Below are positions 1 through 8,107 of a stretch of 64,000 bases of DNA, in pieces. Location of the stretch: positions 62,001 to 126,000 of the IMG/VR virus record IMGVR_UViG_3300031772_000003, one strand, 5' to 3'. Position 1 is the first letter of the stretch. Each line of letters begins with the position of its first letter. A program made the translations under genes and the position numbers. The stretch comes from a virus. The notes under the pieces are model-generated. The model saw nothing but the letters and a program-made list of their open reading frames with translations, made no database searches and was not told where the DNA came from.

Positions 1-1455
1 CTCGGCTTCTACTAGCCCCTCGCCCAGGTGACGGACGGTGACGATGCACCAACGGAGGGGGCCACGTATTAGACCAACAACCGTCTCTCCTCGGGATACG
101 ACCGTAGTGCCCCATGCACCCCCCGCAGATTTGGTTTGAAACCCCTTATCCCGAAGGGCGTCAATCGCATCCTCCACGTCCAAGTGGACCTTGAAGTAGT
201 CACTGCCGCCCTCGTGGATTTCAACTCCCATTCCCTGGAACAAGTACCGAGCGGACTTGAGCGAATCCACCTGCCCCGCTGAAACCGGGAGTGCCTCGTT
301 GCAGGACTCAGTGATGGCGGGACCCCAGAGGTCATCGGCATTGCAGGCAGCCGCGGCGTTGCAGATGGAGCATTGGGATTCCGTAATCCCCTGCCGCTCG
401 ACCCACCTGCCGAGCTTGTGGCCGTGCGCCGCAGCAACAGCCTCAGCAACGGAGAGGAGAGATTCGGTGAGGGGGTTATCAGCAGCATGGGACACCACCG
501 CCTCACCCGTATGTTTCAGCGGGATTCCTTGTGCCTGTTTGTTACGGCATTGGTTGCAGAGCCCTTTGCCAGCGCATACGAGGCAACCCGGCACCCCACA
601 AGTACTGCCACAACCGGGGCAGCCCCGCTTGCGCTCAGTCAGCCTTCCCTCCGGCACCGTGACGTTGCAGAAGTAGCAGTAGTTCGTGGGATCGAGGGGG
701 CCGCTGCACGTGGGGCAGAGCCGTGCCGCTTTGGATTCGCGGCGCAGTGGCCGTGGGGGGCCCAACCGATCGGGACCAATCTGTGTGGTGATGAGGCGCA
801 GGATCGCAATGGTCGCCGCCTTGGGGTCCATGCGGCCCTCGGCCACGGCATGGACGATGGGGCCGATCTTGTCCTCCATAGGGCCGTCTTCAGTGAGCCT
901 GTTGTCCGGGACGTCTTCCTTGCAGAGGATGCAGCGGTTGGCGACCATCGGGGACTTGCAGTTGGGGCAGAGGTGGGCGGCCTGGGACTCTCCAAGGAGC
1001 CTGCCCACGGCCTGCTCCAAGTCCTCGCCCCGCTCCACGGCGGCGATGGCCTCGGCCACAATGCCCTCGGCGCTCTCATCGAGGGGTACGACATCGGTGC
1101 TGCTGCACCGCGCGCACTTCCCGGCTTCACCCAACCACTTGGCCCCACACTTCTGGCAGCCTGCAGCCAACGGGGGCTTCGCCCCGACCGGAGCCGGGGG
1201 CGAGGAGGGGAGACCCCCGGCTGCCGGTGGGGCCGGGGCCACGGGCCCCGTCGGTGGACGGCCTGGGACGCGGGGCCGAGGGGGCCTGCCTGCACCCTCG
1301 GGCTCCTCGGCACCCGCCTCTGGCGGTGCGAGTATGGCGGTGAGGTTGAACTTGGTCCCGCACTTGGGGCACACCAGAGTCGCCGCCTCCGTGAGGTCGA
1401 AGGCGTCGAATGGGGACGCGACGTTGCAGTGCGGGCAGGCCACGGCTGGACTCAT
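1..1455 (-). CDS. Multi-zinc-ribbon protein, 3' end cut by window edge
   Basis: The frame is open from an ATG at 1455 (SD AGGAG seven bases upstream) to the left edge without a stop, at least 485 codons. It holds several CxxC pairs: C7/C10 with C29/C32, then an Ala/Pro-rich linker (about residues 40-105), a ribbon near 110-130, one near 175-195, and a dense Cys cluster near 250-305. The C-terminal part in view is a non-Cys alpha/beta-looking segment. The ribbons should bind zinc structurally. I do not recognise the family. GC-rich third positions and the linker resemble other modular proteins in the window. Long open frames on the opposite strand here are shadows of this gene. Confidence 0.75.
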   Translation of the reverse strand, partial: MSPAVACPHCNVASPFDAFDLTEAATLVCPKCGTKFNLTAILAPPEAGAEEPEGAGRPPRPRVPGRPPTGPVAPAPPAAGGLPSSPPAPVGAKPPLAAGCQKCGAKWLGEAGKCARCSSTDVVPLDESAEGIVAEAIAAVERGEDLEQAVGRLLGESQAAHLCPNCKSPMVANRCILCKEDVPDNRLTEDGPMEDKIGPIVHAVAEGRMDPKAATIAILRLITTQIGPDRLGPPRPLRRESKAARLCPTCSGPLDPTNYCYFCNVTVPEGRLTERKRGCPGCGSTCGVPGCLVCAGKGLCNQCRNKQAQGIPLKHTGEAVVSHAADNPLTESLLSVAEAVAAAHGHKLGRWVERQGITESQCSICNAAAACNADDLWGPAITESCNEALPVSAGQVDSLKSARYLFQGMGVEIHEGGSDYFKVHLDVEDAIDALRDKGFQTKSAGGAWGTTVVSRGETVVGLIRGPLRWCIVTVRHLGEGLVEAE

Positions 1456-1465
1456 CAGCAAACTC

Positions 1466-1699
1466 CTAGCTTTCCCACTGACTCGATGGGCCGTAGGGCA
1501 GGGCCTCACGGGCATGAATGAGGTTGGAGCGGAACTCTCGCATTGCCATTGACATCGTGCTGTCACCCGCCGCGGTCTCGTAGACGTAGGTGCGGTCGAT
1601 CAAGAATGAGAGGGTACGGCGGACGCATGCCAAGTCCTCATCGGGTACATCCGCTTCACTGAGCAGATGATCCACGGCTTCCTCGATGAGGTCTCGCAT
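1466..1699 (-). CDS. Small acidic helical protein, 77 aa
   Basis: The start ATG overlaps the stop of the preceding gene as TGATG, so translation is probably coupled. The N-terminal half is rich in Glu, Asp and Leu (MRDLIEEAVDHLL) and looks helical. No motif or family is recognised. It is followed after 10 bases by the zinc-ribbon gene that runs off the left edge. Confidence 0.65.
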   Translation of the reverse strand: MRDLIEEAVDHLLSEADVPDEDLACVRRTLSFLIDRTYVYETAAGDSTMSMAMREFRSNLIHAREALPYGPSSQWES

Positions 1700-2313
1700 C
1701 AGATCACTCCTGGCTCGGCGTCGCCGGCCATCGGCACCTCGATGTCCACGAGCCCCATAGGCTCCACGGCCTGGGGAACATTGGATGTCTTGGTCAGGGT
1801 CAGGGCCCACCCCGTCTTTTCCTCCCCACCGGTCTGGGCCGCCTGGACATCGAAGCCTCTGGTCTTAGCATACTGGGAGAGGGTGTCAAGGACGCTTTGT
1901 GACACATCGGGGTAGAAGTAGAGGACGATGACGGAGTTATCGACGCTGAGGTCAGCCCCCGCATATTGGGGCAGGACGCGGAGGCCGTTGATATGCAGCA
2001 TGAAGTCATCGAGGTCGCGGCCCAGCGGCGTCTCCCGCTTGTCCTCATCCCCCAGCATCGCCTCGGTCCTCAAGAGGACCCCCACCGCAGTGGCCGCGGT
2101 CATGCGGCCCTCCACGAGGGCCTCCACAACGGCCTCAACATCCACGGGAGCCATGAGGTCGAGTCCGCATGAGGGGCATCGGCGGGGGTAGCGGCCGGGG
2201 TATCGGGGGACACGGAGCCCACAGGATCGGCAGGTGTGGTGAAGCCGCTCGGGGTCGAGCCTACGGTCGTAGGCCCGGTACATACCGGGCGTCAGGCGTA
2301 CCTGTTTGGACAT
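1699..2313 (-). CDS. Zinc-ribbon protein of unknown function, 204 aa
   Basis: The start ATG at 2313 is chosen because GGAG lies six bases upstream; eight more in-frame codons upstream have no SD. Near the N terminus two CxxC knuckles (CRSCG and CPSCG) about 20 residues apart form a zinc ribbon; the rest is an acidic alpha/beta region with no family match by eye. Its SD lies in the 3' arm of a 9-bp hairpin (2321-2348), so initiation may be controlled by RNA structure. Confidence 0.75.
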   Translation of the reverse strand: MSKQVRLTPGMYRAYDRRLDPERLHHTCRSCGLRVPRYPGRYPRRCPSCGLDLMAPVDVEAVVEALVEGRMTAATAVGVLLRTEAMLGDEDKRETPLGRDLDDFMLHINGLRVLPQYAGADLSVDNSVIVLYFYPDVSQSVLDTLSQYAKTRGFDVQAAQTGGEEKTGWALTLTKTSNVPQAVEPMGLVDIEVPMAGDAEPGVI

Positions 2314-2320
2314 GCACGTT

Positions 2321-2348
2321 CTCCTCGCATAGATCATACTGCGAGGAG
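2321..2348 (-). promoter_or_regulatory. Hairpin covering the SD of the downstream gene
   Basis: A perfect 9-bp inverted repeat (ctcctcgca / tgcgaggag) with a 10-base loop. In the minus-strand transcript the 3' arm contains GAGGAG, the SD of the gene starting at 2313. The structure would hide the ribosome binding site unless melted by translation or a ligand. Confidence 0.5.
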
Positions 2349-2358
2349 ACGAGATGCG

Positions 2359-2820
2359 TTAGCTGAGGATGGATTGGATAGCGGCAAGGCAGGAAGGGGA
2401 GAGGCGGAACCGCAACTCCGGCTCAGCGGCCCATAGCTGAACTATCCCATCGGGGTTGATGCTGAAGCTGGCAGCGGGTGAGCATACCACCCGCTCCCTG
2501 TCGGAGACTCGGATGCACTCCATCCCGATACGCACCACCCCATCGCTCCCCGCGAGGGGGGCATCGACTTCGTCCACAAGCAGGCCGGGGCATGCTGTCT
2601 CGATTGCTTGCGCAATGGCTCGCTCGCGCTCCGTTGCGGGGCCTGGGGACCACCCGTACCCATCAAGATAGTTGTCCGCCTCGGCCTCGGTGAGGCCCGG
2701 CAGCGCCGCCACAACGTCGTGCTGCTTGTCCCCTGTGTGCAACCTCGCAGAGGACAAGGAACCCTCGGGGGAAAAAATGAGGCTTAGCGTATCACCGTTG
2801 GCCCTGTGGAACTCAAGCAT
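2359..2820 (-). CDS. Hypothetical protein, 153 aa
   Basis: The ATG at 2820 has GGAGGG five bases upstream; a GTG directly before it is too close to that SD. The N terminus reads as beta strands (MLEFHRANGDTLSLIFSPEG). No catalytic motif or known family is seen. It sits alone between the RNA ligase and the zinc-ribbon gene. Confidence 0.65.
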   Translation of the reverse strand: MLEFHRANGDTLSLIFSPEGSLSSARLHTGDKQHDVVAALPGLTEAEADNYLDGYGWSPGPATERERAIAQAIETACPGLLVDEVDAPLAGSDGVVRIGMECIRVSDRERVVCSPAASFSINPDGIVQLWAAEPELRFRLSPSCLAAIQSILS

Positions 2821-2854
2821 CACGTCCCTCCTTCAGCAGGCCCTCCGCAGCGCG

Positions 2855-3949
2855 TCAGTTCTCCTTCCCTGTAAGTCGCTCGGGCCTGTAGGTCTCCCGC
2901 ATCCACGCCCGAGCCCCCAGGGTAGTCTTGCCGGCCCGCCGCAGAAACAACCACGGAGAGAGTGGGGTATCCTTCACTGCCGCGGCAAAGTCCTTCTGGC
3001 TCGGGGCGTCGTGGTGCAGGGTCCACAGTGCCTCCGCGCCGGCGGCCATGCGCTCGACCCTCAACTCATAGCCGGCGATCCTCGCCGCGAACTCCGGGAA
3101 GTAGCCCTTGATCTCCGCGGTGTCTCCGAGCAGCGCGAGGCGGGCGAAGTGCTTCTCCTTCTCGCCGCTGCCGGCATTGACGGCGTGGAAGATAGCGAGA
3201 TAGCTTGGGTCCTTCACCTTGATCCTGTTGCAGGCCCCATCACGTACCACGTAACCCTCAGATAGAGGAGGCAGGGTAGAGAATGATGCTTGTAGCGCCT
3301 CCAAGGTCCGGGGCAGATCGTAGCGGCACGGGCGGCTGAAGGGCCACTCCACTGCGTGCTCAGCCCCTAGCAGTTCTACCTGCCGCCGCCGGTCCATTAA
3401 AGCCAACAAGTACAGGTCCTCGCAGTCGTACCTTGTGACGATGCGATTGTAGGGCCCCACGTACTCGCAGATGAAGCAGTGGTCCTCATTCTCGTCGGCA
3501 AAGAGGCCGTCAGGCGAACCGCCAGTCTCGCGCTCTATGAGAGCCAAAACACACGCCCTGAAGGTGCCCGGTGCATCGCTGAAACCTCCCTCCGCATCCA
3601 GCGTCCCTCGGGTATGGAACGTCCAGTGCTCGCCGTCACGGTAGAAGACGATGAGCGAGCCGTCTACCTTCTCCTCGACCGCGGCGGTCGCCCAGTCGAT
3701 CTTGGCGGCTTGGCCCTCATGGGCGTTGTAGAACCGCTTGAAGCTCATGCTCAACACATCGAAGGACGGCAGGGCCAGCATCAGGGCCCTGCACTCGCCG
3801 TACATGCCGCCCTTCGGGGTATCGAGACCGTAGTTGAGCAGAGCCCGTCTGCCATCAGTCACCACGACGACGCCGTGGGGGGGCTGGCGGATCGCCTCAA
3901 GCGCGACTCGTGGAGTGGGGAACGAGCGCAGGAAGTCCTGGACGATCAT
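2855..3949 (-). CDS. T4 Rnl1-like RNA ligase
   Basis: A 364-aa ATP-dependent RNA ligase that joins 5'-phosphate and 3'-OH RNA ends through a ligase-AMP intermediate. The nucleotidyltransferase motif I is EEKVDGS, with the expected AMP-accepting Lys94. Upstream, GECRALML and the Phe/Tyr-rich stretch before motif I match the T4 Rnl1 arrangement, and a downstream EGYVVRDG with KVKDPSY fits motifs IV and V. The ATG at 3949 is chosen for the TTGGAG SD; an in-frame extension upstream is compositionally odd and overlaps a small gene. In T4 the enzyme repairs tRNA cut by host anticodon nucleases; the same role here is inference. It is one of three RNA ligases in the window. Confidence 0.88.
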   Translation of the reverse strand: MIVQDFLRSFPTPRVALEAIRQPPHGVVVVTDGRRALLNYGLDTPKGGMYGECRALMLALPSFDVLSMSFKRFYNAHEGQAAKIDWATAAVEEKVDGSLIVFYRDGEHWTFHTRGTLDAEGGFSDAPGTFRACVLALIERETGGSPDGLFADENEDHCFICEYVGPYNRIVTRYDCEDLYLLALMDRRRQVELLGAEHAVEWPFSRPCRYDLPRTLEALQASFSTLPPLSEGYVVRDGACNRIKVKDPSYLAIFHAVNAGSGEKEKHFARLALLGDTAEIKGYFPEFAARIAGYELRVERMAAGAEALWTLHHDAPSQKDFAAAVKDTPLSPWLFLRRAGKTTLGARAWMRETYRPERLTGKEN

Positions 3950-4005
3950 TGTGGCTCCAACGTTGCGATGCGGATCACCAAGTCCTCGTCCTCCCAACCC
4001 TCGTG

Positions 4006-4149
4006 CTAGCGGCGGCGAGGGGTTCGAGAAGAGGTGACGACGTTGGGGTGAGGGCCGCAATGGATGTTGTGGTAGGAGGGACGGGAGCTCTTGGGTTTGT
4101 CCCCGGCGCGAGCGGCTCGGCCCTTCTCGTATGCGCAGCGACGGTTCAC
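4006..4149 (-). CDS. Small basic protein, 47 aa
   Basis: A GTG start at 4149 overlaps the upstream stop as GTGA and has GGAGGA six bases upstream. The product is very basic (many Arg and Lys, ending RTPRRR), with two Cys and three His, and may bind nucleic acid. No homolog is recognised; support is frame, overlap and SD only. Confidence 0.45.
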   Translation of the reverse strand: MNRRCAYEKGRAARAGDKPKSSRPSYHNIHCGPHPNVVTSSRTPRRR

Positions 4150-4298
4150 GAGCCATCCTCCAACGTCAGGATGCCGGCGATGTCGGTGATGTTGATGTCG
4201 CAGAAGGTCCGAACAGATTCTCGGAGAGCGAGACTCCCTTGGCCTCGCTCTCCCGGTCGACTCTCGTCACCAACGAGCGCGTGGCCAAAAGGTGCCAC
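4146..4298 (-). CDS. Small hypothetical protein, 50 aa
   Basis: A GTG start at 4298 lies just after the stop of the upstream gene, but the SD is weak. The C-terminal stretch TFCDINITDIAGILTLEDGS looks like natural protein sequence. It ends with a TGA overlapping the next GTG start. The start is uncertain. Confidence 0.45.
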   Translation of the reverse strand: MAPFGHALVGDESRPGERGQGSLALRESVRTFCDINITDIAGILTLEDGS

Positions 4299-4300
4299 TG

Positions 4301-4678
4301 TCACTTGCCATGCTCGGTCTCCTTCTTCGCGGCTCGGTAAGCCGTCTCAGCGTCCCGCAGAGCCAAAATCTGCACGGAGAGGCACCCGTCGACCGCAGCG
4401 CAGTAACCCCGCGCCAGCGCCGACGCGGCGAGCAGGGCCTCGACCGCCGCAGACATTCCCTCGCGCGTGACAGGGCCAGCCCCAGTCGCCACTGCGTAGC
4501 TGGTGATCCGCTCCCAACAGATGGCATTCTCCGCCGCCAACCCGTTGCGGACGGCCTCCAGGTGTGCGACCCGCGCCCGGAGCGCGTCTGCGGCGTGGGC
4601 CTCCGCGAACAACTCCTTCGCGTACTCCTCAATGAAATCATCACCTTCTTCAAGCCGCTTGAGCAGATCAGCGTCCAT
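4301..4678 (-). CDS. Helical Ala-rich protein, 125 aa
   Basis: The ATG at 4678 has an excellent AAGGAGG SD inside the preceding gene, whose last 11 bases it overlaps. The product is almost all helix (Ala, Glu, Arg, Leu), probably a coiled coil. Its second half resembles the C-terminal part of the gene just upstream (AALLAASALARG versus MMLAASALAK, then YRAAKKE versus YRAAEKE), so the two may share a duplicated C-terminal module. Function unknown. Confidence 0.7.
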   Translation of the reverse strand: MDADLLKRLEEGDDFIEEYAKELFAEAHAADALRARVAHLEAVRNGLAAENAICWERITSYAVATGAGPVTREGMSAAVEALLAASALARGYCAAVDGCLSVQILALRDAETAYRAAKKETEHGK

Positions 4679-5492
4679 CGGCAGCCTCCTTCTCGGCAGC
4701 GCGGTAAGCTGCGATGAATCCATTCAAGACGCACCGATGGGAACTTGACTCCCAATCGGAGTCCAGTGTGAACTTCGCCAGCGCCGACGCGGCGAGCATC
4801 ATGCGCGCGTGGGAGCCACTATCCGGAAGCGCCGACAGCGCGGCATCCGCAATCGTCTTGGCGTGCCCATAGAGGCCAGGGCGCAAGCCGGGGACAACCC
4901 ATTTCTCTGCCGCAATGTCTTGAAGGGCCGCCGTCAGCCTCTGGCACTCGGCCTCCAGTTCCTTGACCCGCCCCTCAAGCGCTCGCATCGGGTGCTTCGC
5001 ACACTGACACTGGGTGTAGTGTTCCTGCGGTGCTGCACTTGTCGGGTGTCCTTTGATCATCATCCCGCACCAAACACAGATGGTCGTGGCCTTGGGGCAT
5101 TGCCTGCTGTGAGCCAGGTAATCCTGCAGAGCGCTCCCGATTTCATTCAGATCGGCTACCGCGAACAGAGCGCCACAAGGGCAACGGAATCCCATGGGAC
5201 TGTGGTGCCACTTCTCCAGTTCAGCCTCCACGGTCTCAAGCCGCCCCCGCAGGGCAGCCATCGGGTGCTTCTCGCAGTGCTCGATGTGGTCCTGCATCAA
5301 CGGGCCGTCGACGGGGCCGGGAACTCGGATGCCGCAGAAGCCGCAGTGGCTGCCCCACGTCACCACGGGGCAGTGCTTAGCGTGTGCCACATAGGCGTCT
5401 ACCGCGGCCACGATACCATGGGGTGGCGGGCCGATCTCGAACTCGGCTCCGCATGCACACCGATAGCCGCACGCCTTCTGCTCGGTCTCCAC
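4668..5492 (-). CDS. Tandem zinc-finger protein, 274 aa
   Basis: A GTG start follows GAGGAG and a partial copy of the window's recurrent upstream motif. The sequence holds two repeats of a Cys/His unit: CxC, then HxxxC, then CxxC, then HxxxC, around residues 8-75 and 104-168, each ending in KHPMxAL and a coiled coil. The pattern suggests two zinc-binding modules joined by helices, then an Ala-rich helical tail related to the next gene. Function unknown. Confidence 0.7.
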   Translation of the reverse strand: METEQKACGYRCACGAEFEIGPPPHGIVAAVDAYVAHAKHCPVVTWGSHCGFCGIRVPGPVDGPLMQDHIEHCEKHPMAALRGRLETVEAELEKWHHSPMGFRCPCGALFAVADLNEIGSALQDYLAHSRQCPKATTICVWCGMMIKGHPTSAAPQEHYTQCQCAKHPMRALEGRVKELEAECQRLTAALQDIAAEKWVVPGLRPGLYGHAKTIADAALSALPDSGSHARMMLAASALAKFTLDSDWESSSHRCVLNGFIAAYRAAEKEAADGR

Positions 5493-5515
5493 CCCTTAGT
5501 CTCCTCATGTCCCTC

Positions 5516-5530
5516 CACCCCTAATCAAGT
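5516..5530 (-). promoter_or_regulatory. Upstream motif copy 1 (2-base deletion)
   Basis: Minus strand ACTTGATTAGGGGTG, matching the window-wide motif ACTTGATTCTAGGGGTG except for two missing bases. It lies between the stop at 5530 and the GTG start at 5492. Confidence 0.5.
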
Positions 5531-5949
5531 CATTGCGATCTCCCGCCCCCAACACGATGCCCCATGTCATCCAGGGCCTCCCTCACATCCTCGTACCACT
5601 CCTGGCCTAAGCTCTGCCCCATGTCGGCACCAGAAGCGATCAGGGCGGGTTGGGCCGCGGCAAAGCGCTGGCCCACCTCAGACTCGAGGAACGCCGTCAC
5701 TGCCTCAAGGGTAGTGGTGTCGTAGTAGTTGAGGCACAAGGCCAAGGTACTCTCCAGTAGCTGCTGCTCCCACTTCAGTCTGCATCTCTTAATTGCGACG
5801 GCGACGTTGCACACATCCTCTGGGTTAGTGTTCCGGAGAATGGACGCCACGAACTGATCCAACACCAAGTGCAGGTTCCGGGCCGCCCCTGTAGCCTCGA
5901 CGTAACGCCGCACCAACTCATCCCGTGCCTTTCTCCCTTTTGGTTCCAT
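5530..5949 (-). CDS. DUF2059-like helical protein, 139 aa
   Basis: The ATG at 5949 has AAGGAG upstream. The C-terminal half carries the pattern of DUF2059 proteins: YYDTTTLEAVTAFLESEVGQ followed by the end of a long helix. No signal peptide is seen, whereas many DUF2059 proteins are exported, so the assignment rests on the motif alone. The N-terminal half is a basic helical region. Confidence 0.5.
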   Translation of the reverse strand: MEPKGRKARDELVRRYVEATGAARNLHLVLDQFVASILRNTNPEDVCNVAVAIKRCRLKWEQQLLESTLALCLNYYDTTTLEAVTAFLESEVGQRFAAAQPALIASGADMGQSLGQEWYEDVREALDDMGHRVGGGRSQ

Positions 5950-5961
5950 GTCCTCACTCCT

Positions 5962-6186
5962 TTATGCTTCCCCCCTGCCGCATCGGGTCGCCTGCATGCC
6001 CGGGGGGATAGTGGGGGCCCTGCGCTTGGCCTGCTCCATGTCGTGCATGATCCAGCCCATACTGAACGACACAAAGGCCGCCCCAGCGGGCGACATTCCC
6101 TGAGTGATCCTGGCGAACCACGCCGCGAGCTTGATCGGCCCGTCCTGGCCGAACTCGGCCTCGAACTGGGGCACCAGGACATCCAT
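5962..6186 (-). CDS. Hypothetical protein, 74 aa
   Basis: The ATG at 6186 lies four bases from a full copy of the recurrent motif, which also supplies a GGGGTGAGGG SD. The middle (SPAGAAFVSFSMGWIMHDME) is mildly hydrophobic. Not recognised. Confidence 0.6.
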   Translation of the reverse strand: MDVLVPQFEAEFGQDGPIKLAAWFARITQGMSPAGAAFVSFSMGWIMHDMEQAKRRAPTIPPGMQATRCGRGEA

Positions 6187-6190
6187 CCCT

Positions 6191-6207
6191 CACCCCTAGA
6201 ATCAAGT
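6191..6207 (-). promoter_or_regulatory. Upstream motif copy 2
   Basis: Perfect ACTTGATTCTAGGGGTG on the minus strand, between the stop of the methyltransferase gene and the ATG at 6186. Confidence 0.6.
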
Positions 6208-7721
6208 CACTTGAGCGCATGCTTGGCCCGTGGAATAGCGAGGTCGAGGAGGTAGTGGCGGTCGCTATCGATCCCACAGGCCCTGAATCCATCGGCTATA
6301 GCCGCCACGATAGTCGAGCCGCTGCCGACGAAAGGATCGAGGATCTCGCCATCGGGGGGGCAGATGAGACGGCAGAGATACCGGAGCAACGCCTGTGGCT
6401 TAACTGTAGGATGATCTGCCCTCACGTCCTGGGGGAGCCCCTTCCGCCGTTCGCTCCTGGATGCCTTGGAGCAGTAGATGAGGCGCAGGGCCTCCTCGTC
6501 CTCGGGCCCGTAAGGACAGGACTTGAAGAATCTCGCGGCGGAGCCCGCATCCCCTCTCTTAAGAGAGGGGATGCGCCCGTACTCACCGTAGGTAGCGCCG
6601 TTCTCATCGCCGGTATGGCTCGGCTCCGTGCCTTTGACACCCCCTTGCTGGCCTTTGGATTGGGGGAAGCAGGACAGCACGGCCTCTGAGCCATCCAAAA
6701 TGAGATTGGCAGGCCACCTCCCCCTGAGCGGGGGCCGCTGGAACTCCACCCTCTCCATGTCCCGCCCCGCGTCGGGCTCGGCCCCGATGGCCCCTGAGTC
6801 CTTGGAGGTGCAGCGTCCCTGGGGCGTCGCGGATGCCTTATCGGCCTCGGATTCATAGCCGACGCGGCAGGCATCGATGTTCAACCCCCCACAGCGTTGC
6901 TTGAGGGTATTGGCGGCCACGGTGCCGTCGAGGGGCTTGCGGCAGAGCAGGATCGGCTCCCAAGCCGGTTTTAGGGCCGTACCCCAACCCTCCCACTGCT
7001 TCGCTGCATCTGTAGCAGGAGCCGTTACATCCAGCGTCCGCCTGCCACTCGCGGTGAAGCTGCCGGGAGCAGCCTCGGCATCTGGGTCCTTGGCCTGCTT
7101 GAGGTTCCATTCCGGCTGCTCCGGGGGATGGTACTTACCTACAACCTTTCGCTCAGCCCCAGCGGCCTTGTCAATGGCTTTGTCCACAGACAATGACTTC
7201 GGGAAGCCGGAGGAGTACACCCACATCAACGTGTCCCTGATCTCCCATCCCGCATCCTCTATGGCACAGACGAGCCGATGCCAGGTACGGGTGCCACCGA
7301 AGACCAGCATATAGGCACCGGGCTTGGCGACGCGGAGACACTCAGTAGCCCATGTGGTACACCATGCCTGGAACTTCGCCATATCGGCCAAGCGATGGTC
7401 AAGCTCGTCAAACTGCGGCATCTCACAAGTGCAAGGGGTATGGGACTTGCTACCCCGCTTGTGCTTGTGGCAGACCTTGCACATGGGATTGCGTGTGGAC
7501 GTGAAAGATGGTCCGGGGTTCCTGGACTTGCCATCCTTGAAGCCGAACGCCTGCATCCCGTACTTCCACGGTGCATCCCACTCCTGGCCCATGAACTCAA
7601 GGCCATAGGGTGGGTCCGTGACGATGGCATGGAACCTGTTGGCCTCCAAACCAGGCAGGACCTCCAAACAGTCCCCGAGGTACAGGGCCACTCCGGCCTC
7701 AACCCACGGTTCCTTCAGCAT
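6207..7721 (-). CDS. DNA methyltransferase (DPPYG type), 504 aa
   Basis: Transfers methyl from S-adenosylmethionine to adenine N6 or cytosine N4. The catalytic motif DPPY is at residues 36-39 and a SAM-binding PFVGSGST lies near the C terminus, the order of beta-class enzymes. The long middle region would hold the target-recognition segment. The ATG at 7721 is chosen for the GGAGG SD and overlap with the preceding small gene. A perfect 30-bp palindrome (6546-6575) lies in the coding region and encodes IPSLKRGDA, probably an inserted palindromic element. No linked endonuclease is evident, so it is probably an orphan phage methylase against host restriction. Confidence 0.88.
   Translation of the reverse strand: MLKEPWVEAGVALYLGDCLEVLPGLEANRFHAIVTDPPYGLEFMGQEWDAPWKYGMQAFGFKDGKSRNPGPSFTSTRNPMCKVCHKHKRGSKSHTPCTCEMPQFDELDHRLADMAKFQAWCTTWATECLRVAKPGAYMLVFGGTRTWHRLVCAIEDAGWEIRDTLMWVYSSGFPKSLSVDKAIDKAAGAERKVVGKYHPPEQPEWNLKQAKDPDAEAAPGSFTASGRRTLDVTAPATDAAKQWEGWGTALKPAWEPILLCRKPLDGTVAANTLKQRCGGLNIDACRVGYESEADKASATPQGRCTSKDSGAIGAEPDAGRDMERVEFQRPPLRGRWPANLILDGSEAVLSCFPQSKGQQGGVKGTEPSHTGDENGATYGEYGRIPSLKRGDAGSAARFFKSCPYGPEDEEALRLIYCSKASRSERRKGLPQDVRADHPTVKPQALLRYLCRLICPPDGEILDPFVGSGSTIVAAIADGFRACGIDSDRHYLLDLAIPRAKHALK
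6546..6575. repeat. Perfect 30-bp palindrome inside a gene
   Basis: The arm cgcatcccctctctt is followed directly by its exact complement, with a CTTAAG centre and no loop. It stays in frame within the methyltransferase gene. It resembles short palindromic elements that insert into genes without breaking the frame. Confidence 0.75.
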
Positions 7722-7723
7722 CC

Positions 7724-7885
7724 TCAGCCTCCGCGTTGCGCCGGGCACTCCTGCCTGGCGAGACCGCGGCTCCGCTGCCACACGCGAGACAGGTACGGTA
7801 TGCCCAAGTGCTTCCCACACCTTGGCTTACCTCTATCACGCTCCCCTATACACGCTGTGGGGTACCAGCATGCTGTGCAACTCAT
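7724..7885 (-). CDS. Small Cys-rich protein, 53 aa
   Basis: An open frame fills the gap between two genes, starting 3 bases after one stop and ending just before the methyltransferase ATG. The N terminus has CxxC and further Cys, then a basic tail. The SD (GTGAGAG) is weak. Not recognised. Confidence 0.4.
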   Translation of the reverse strand: MSCTACWYPTACIGERDRGKPRCGKHLGIPYLSRVWQRSRGLARQECPAQRGG

Positions 7886-7888
7886 CTC

Positions 7889-8107
7889 TCACGCAGTAAC
7901 TCCGTCAGTCCCCTTCCATTCTCGACCCCCTCCGTACCGTTCCTGTCCTATCACGGTAGCCTCATCATCGGTCCCGTTGTCCCGGAGGATACCACGGAAC
8001 ACAACCACCTCGATCCCGGACTCGAAGCTGATCAGGACGCCCGCCTCCGCGGGCCTGTCCTCATGGGTGTTGACGACTTTGAGCCCAACCAAGTCACGCC
8101 ACTGCAT
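7889..8107 (-). CDS. Hypothetical beta-rich protein, 72 aa
   Basis: The ATG at 8107 overlaps the end of the Dam-type gene and has AAAGGAG six bases upstream; two earlier in-frame starts lack spacing. The sequence (LVGLKVVNTHEDRPAEAGVL) suggests a small beta-barrel. No family recognised. Confidence 0.6.
   Translation of the reverse strand: MQWRDLVGLKVVNTHEDRPAEAGVLISFESGIEVVVFRGILRDNGTDDEATVIGQERYGGGREWKGTDGVTA

Noticed and set aside
373-1521. Long plus-strand open frame over the left-end zinc-ribbon gene
   Set aside because: The opposite frame has ordered CxxC ribbons, an SD and coupling to its neighbour; the plus frame is a GC-rich shadow with no SD.
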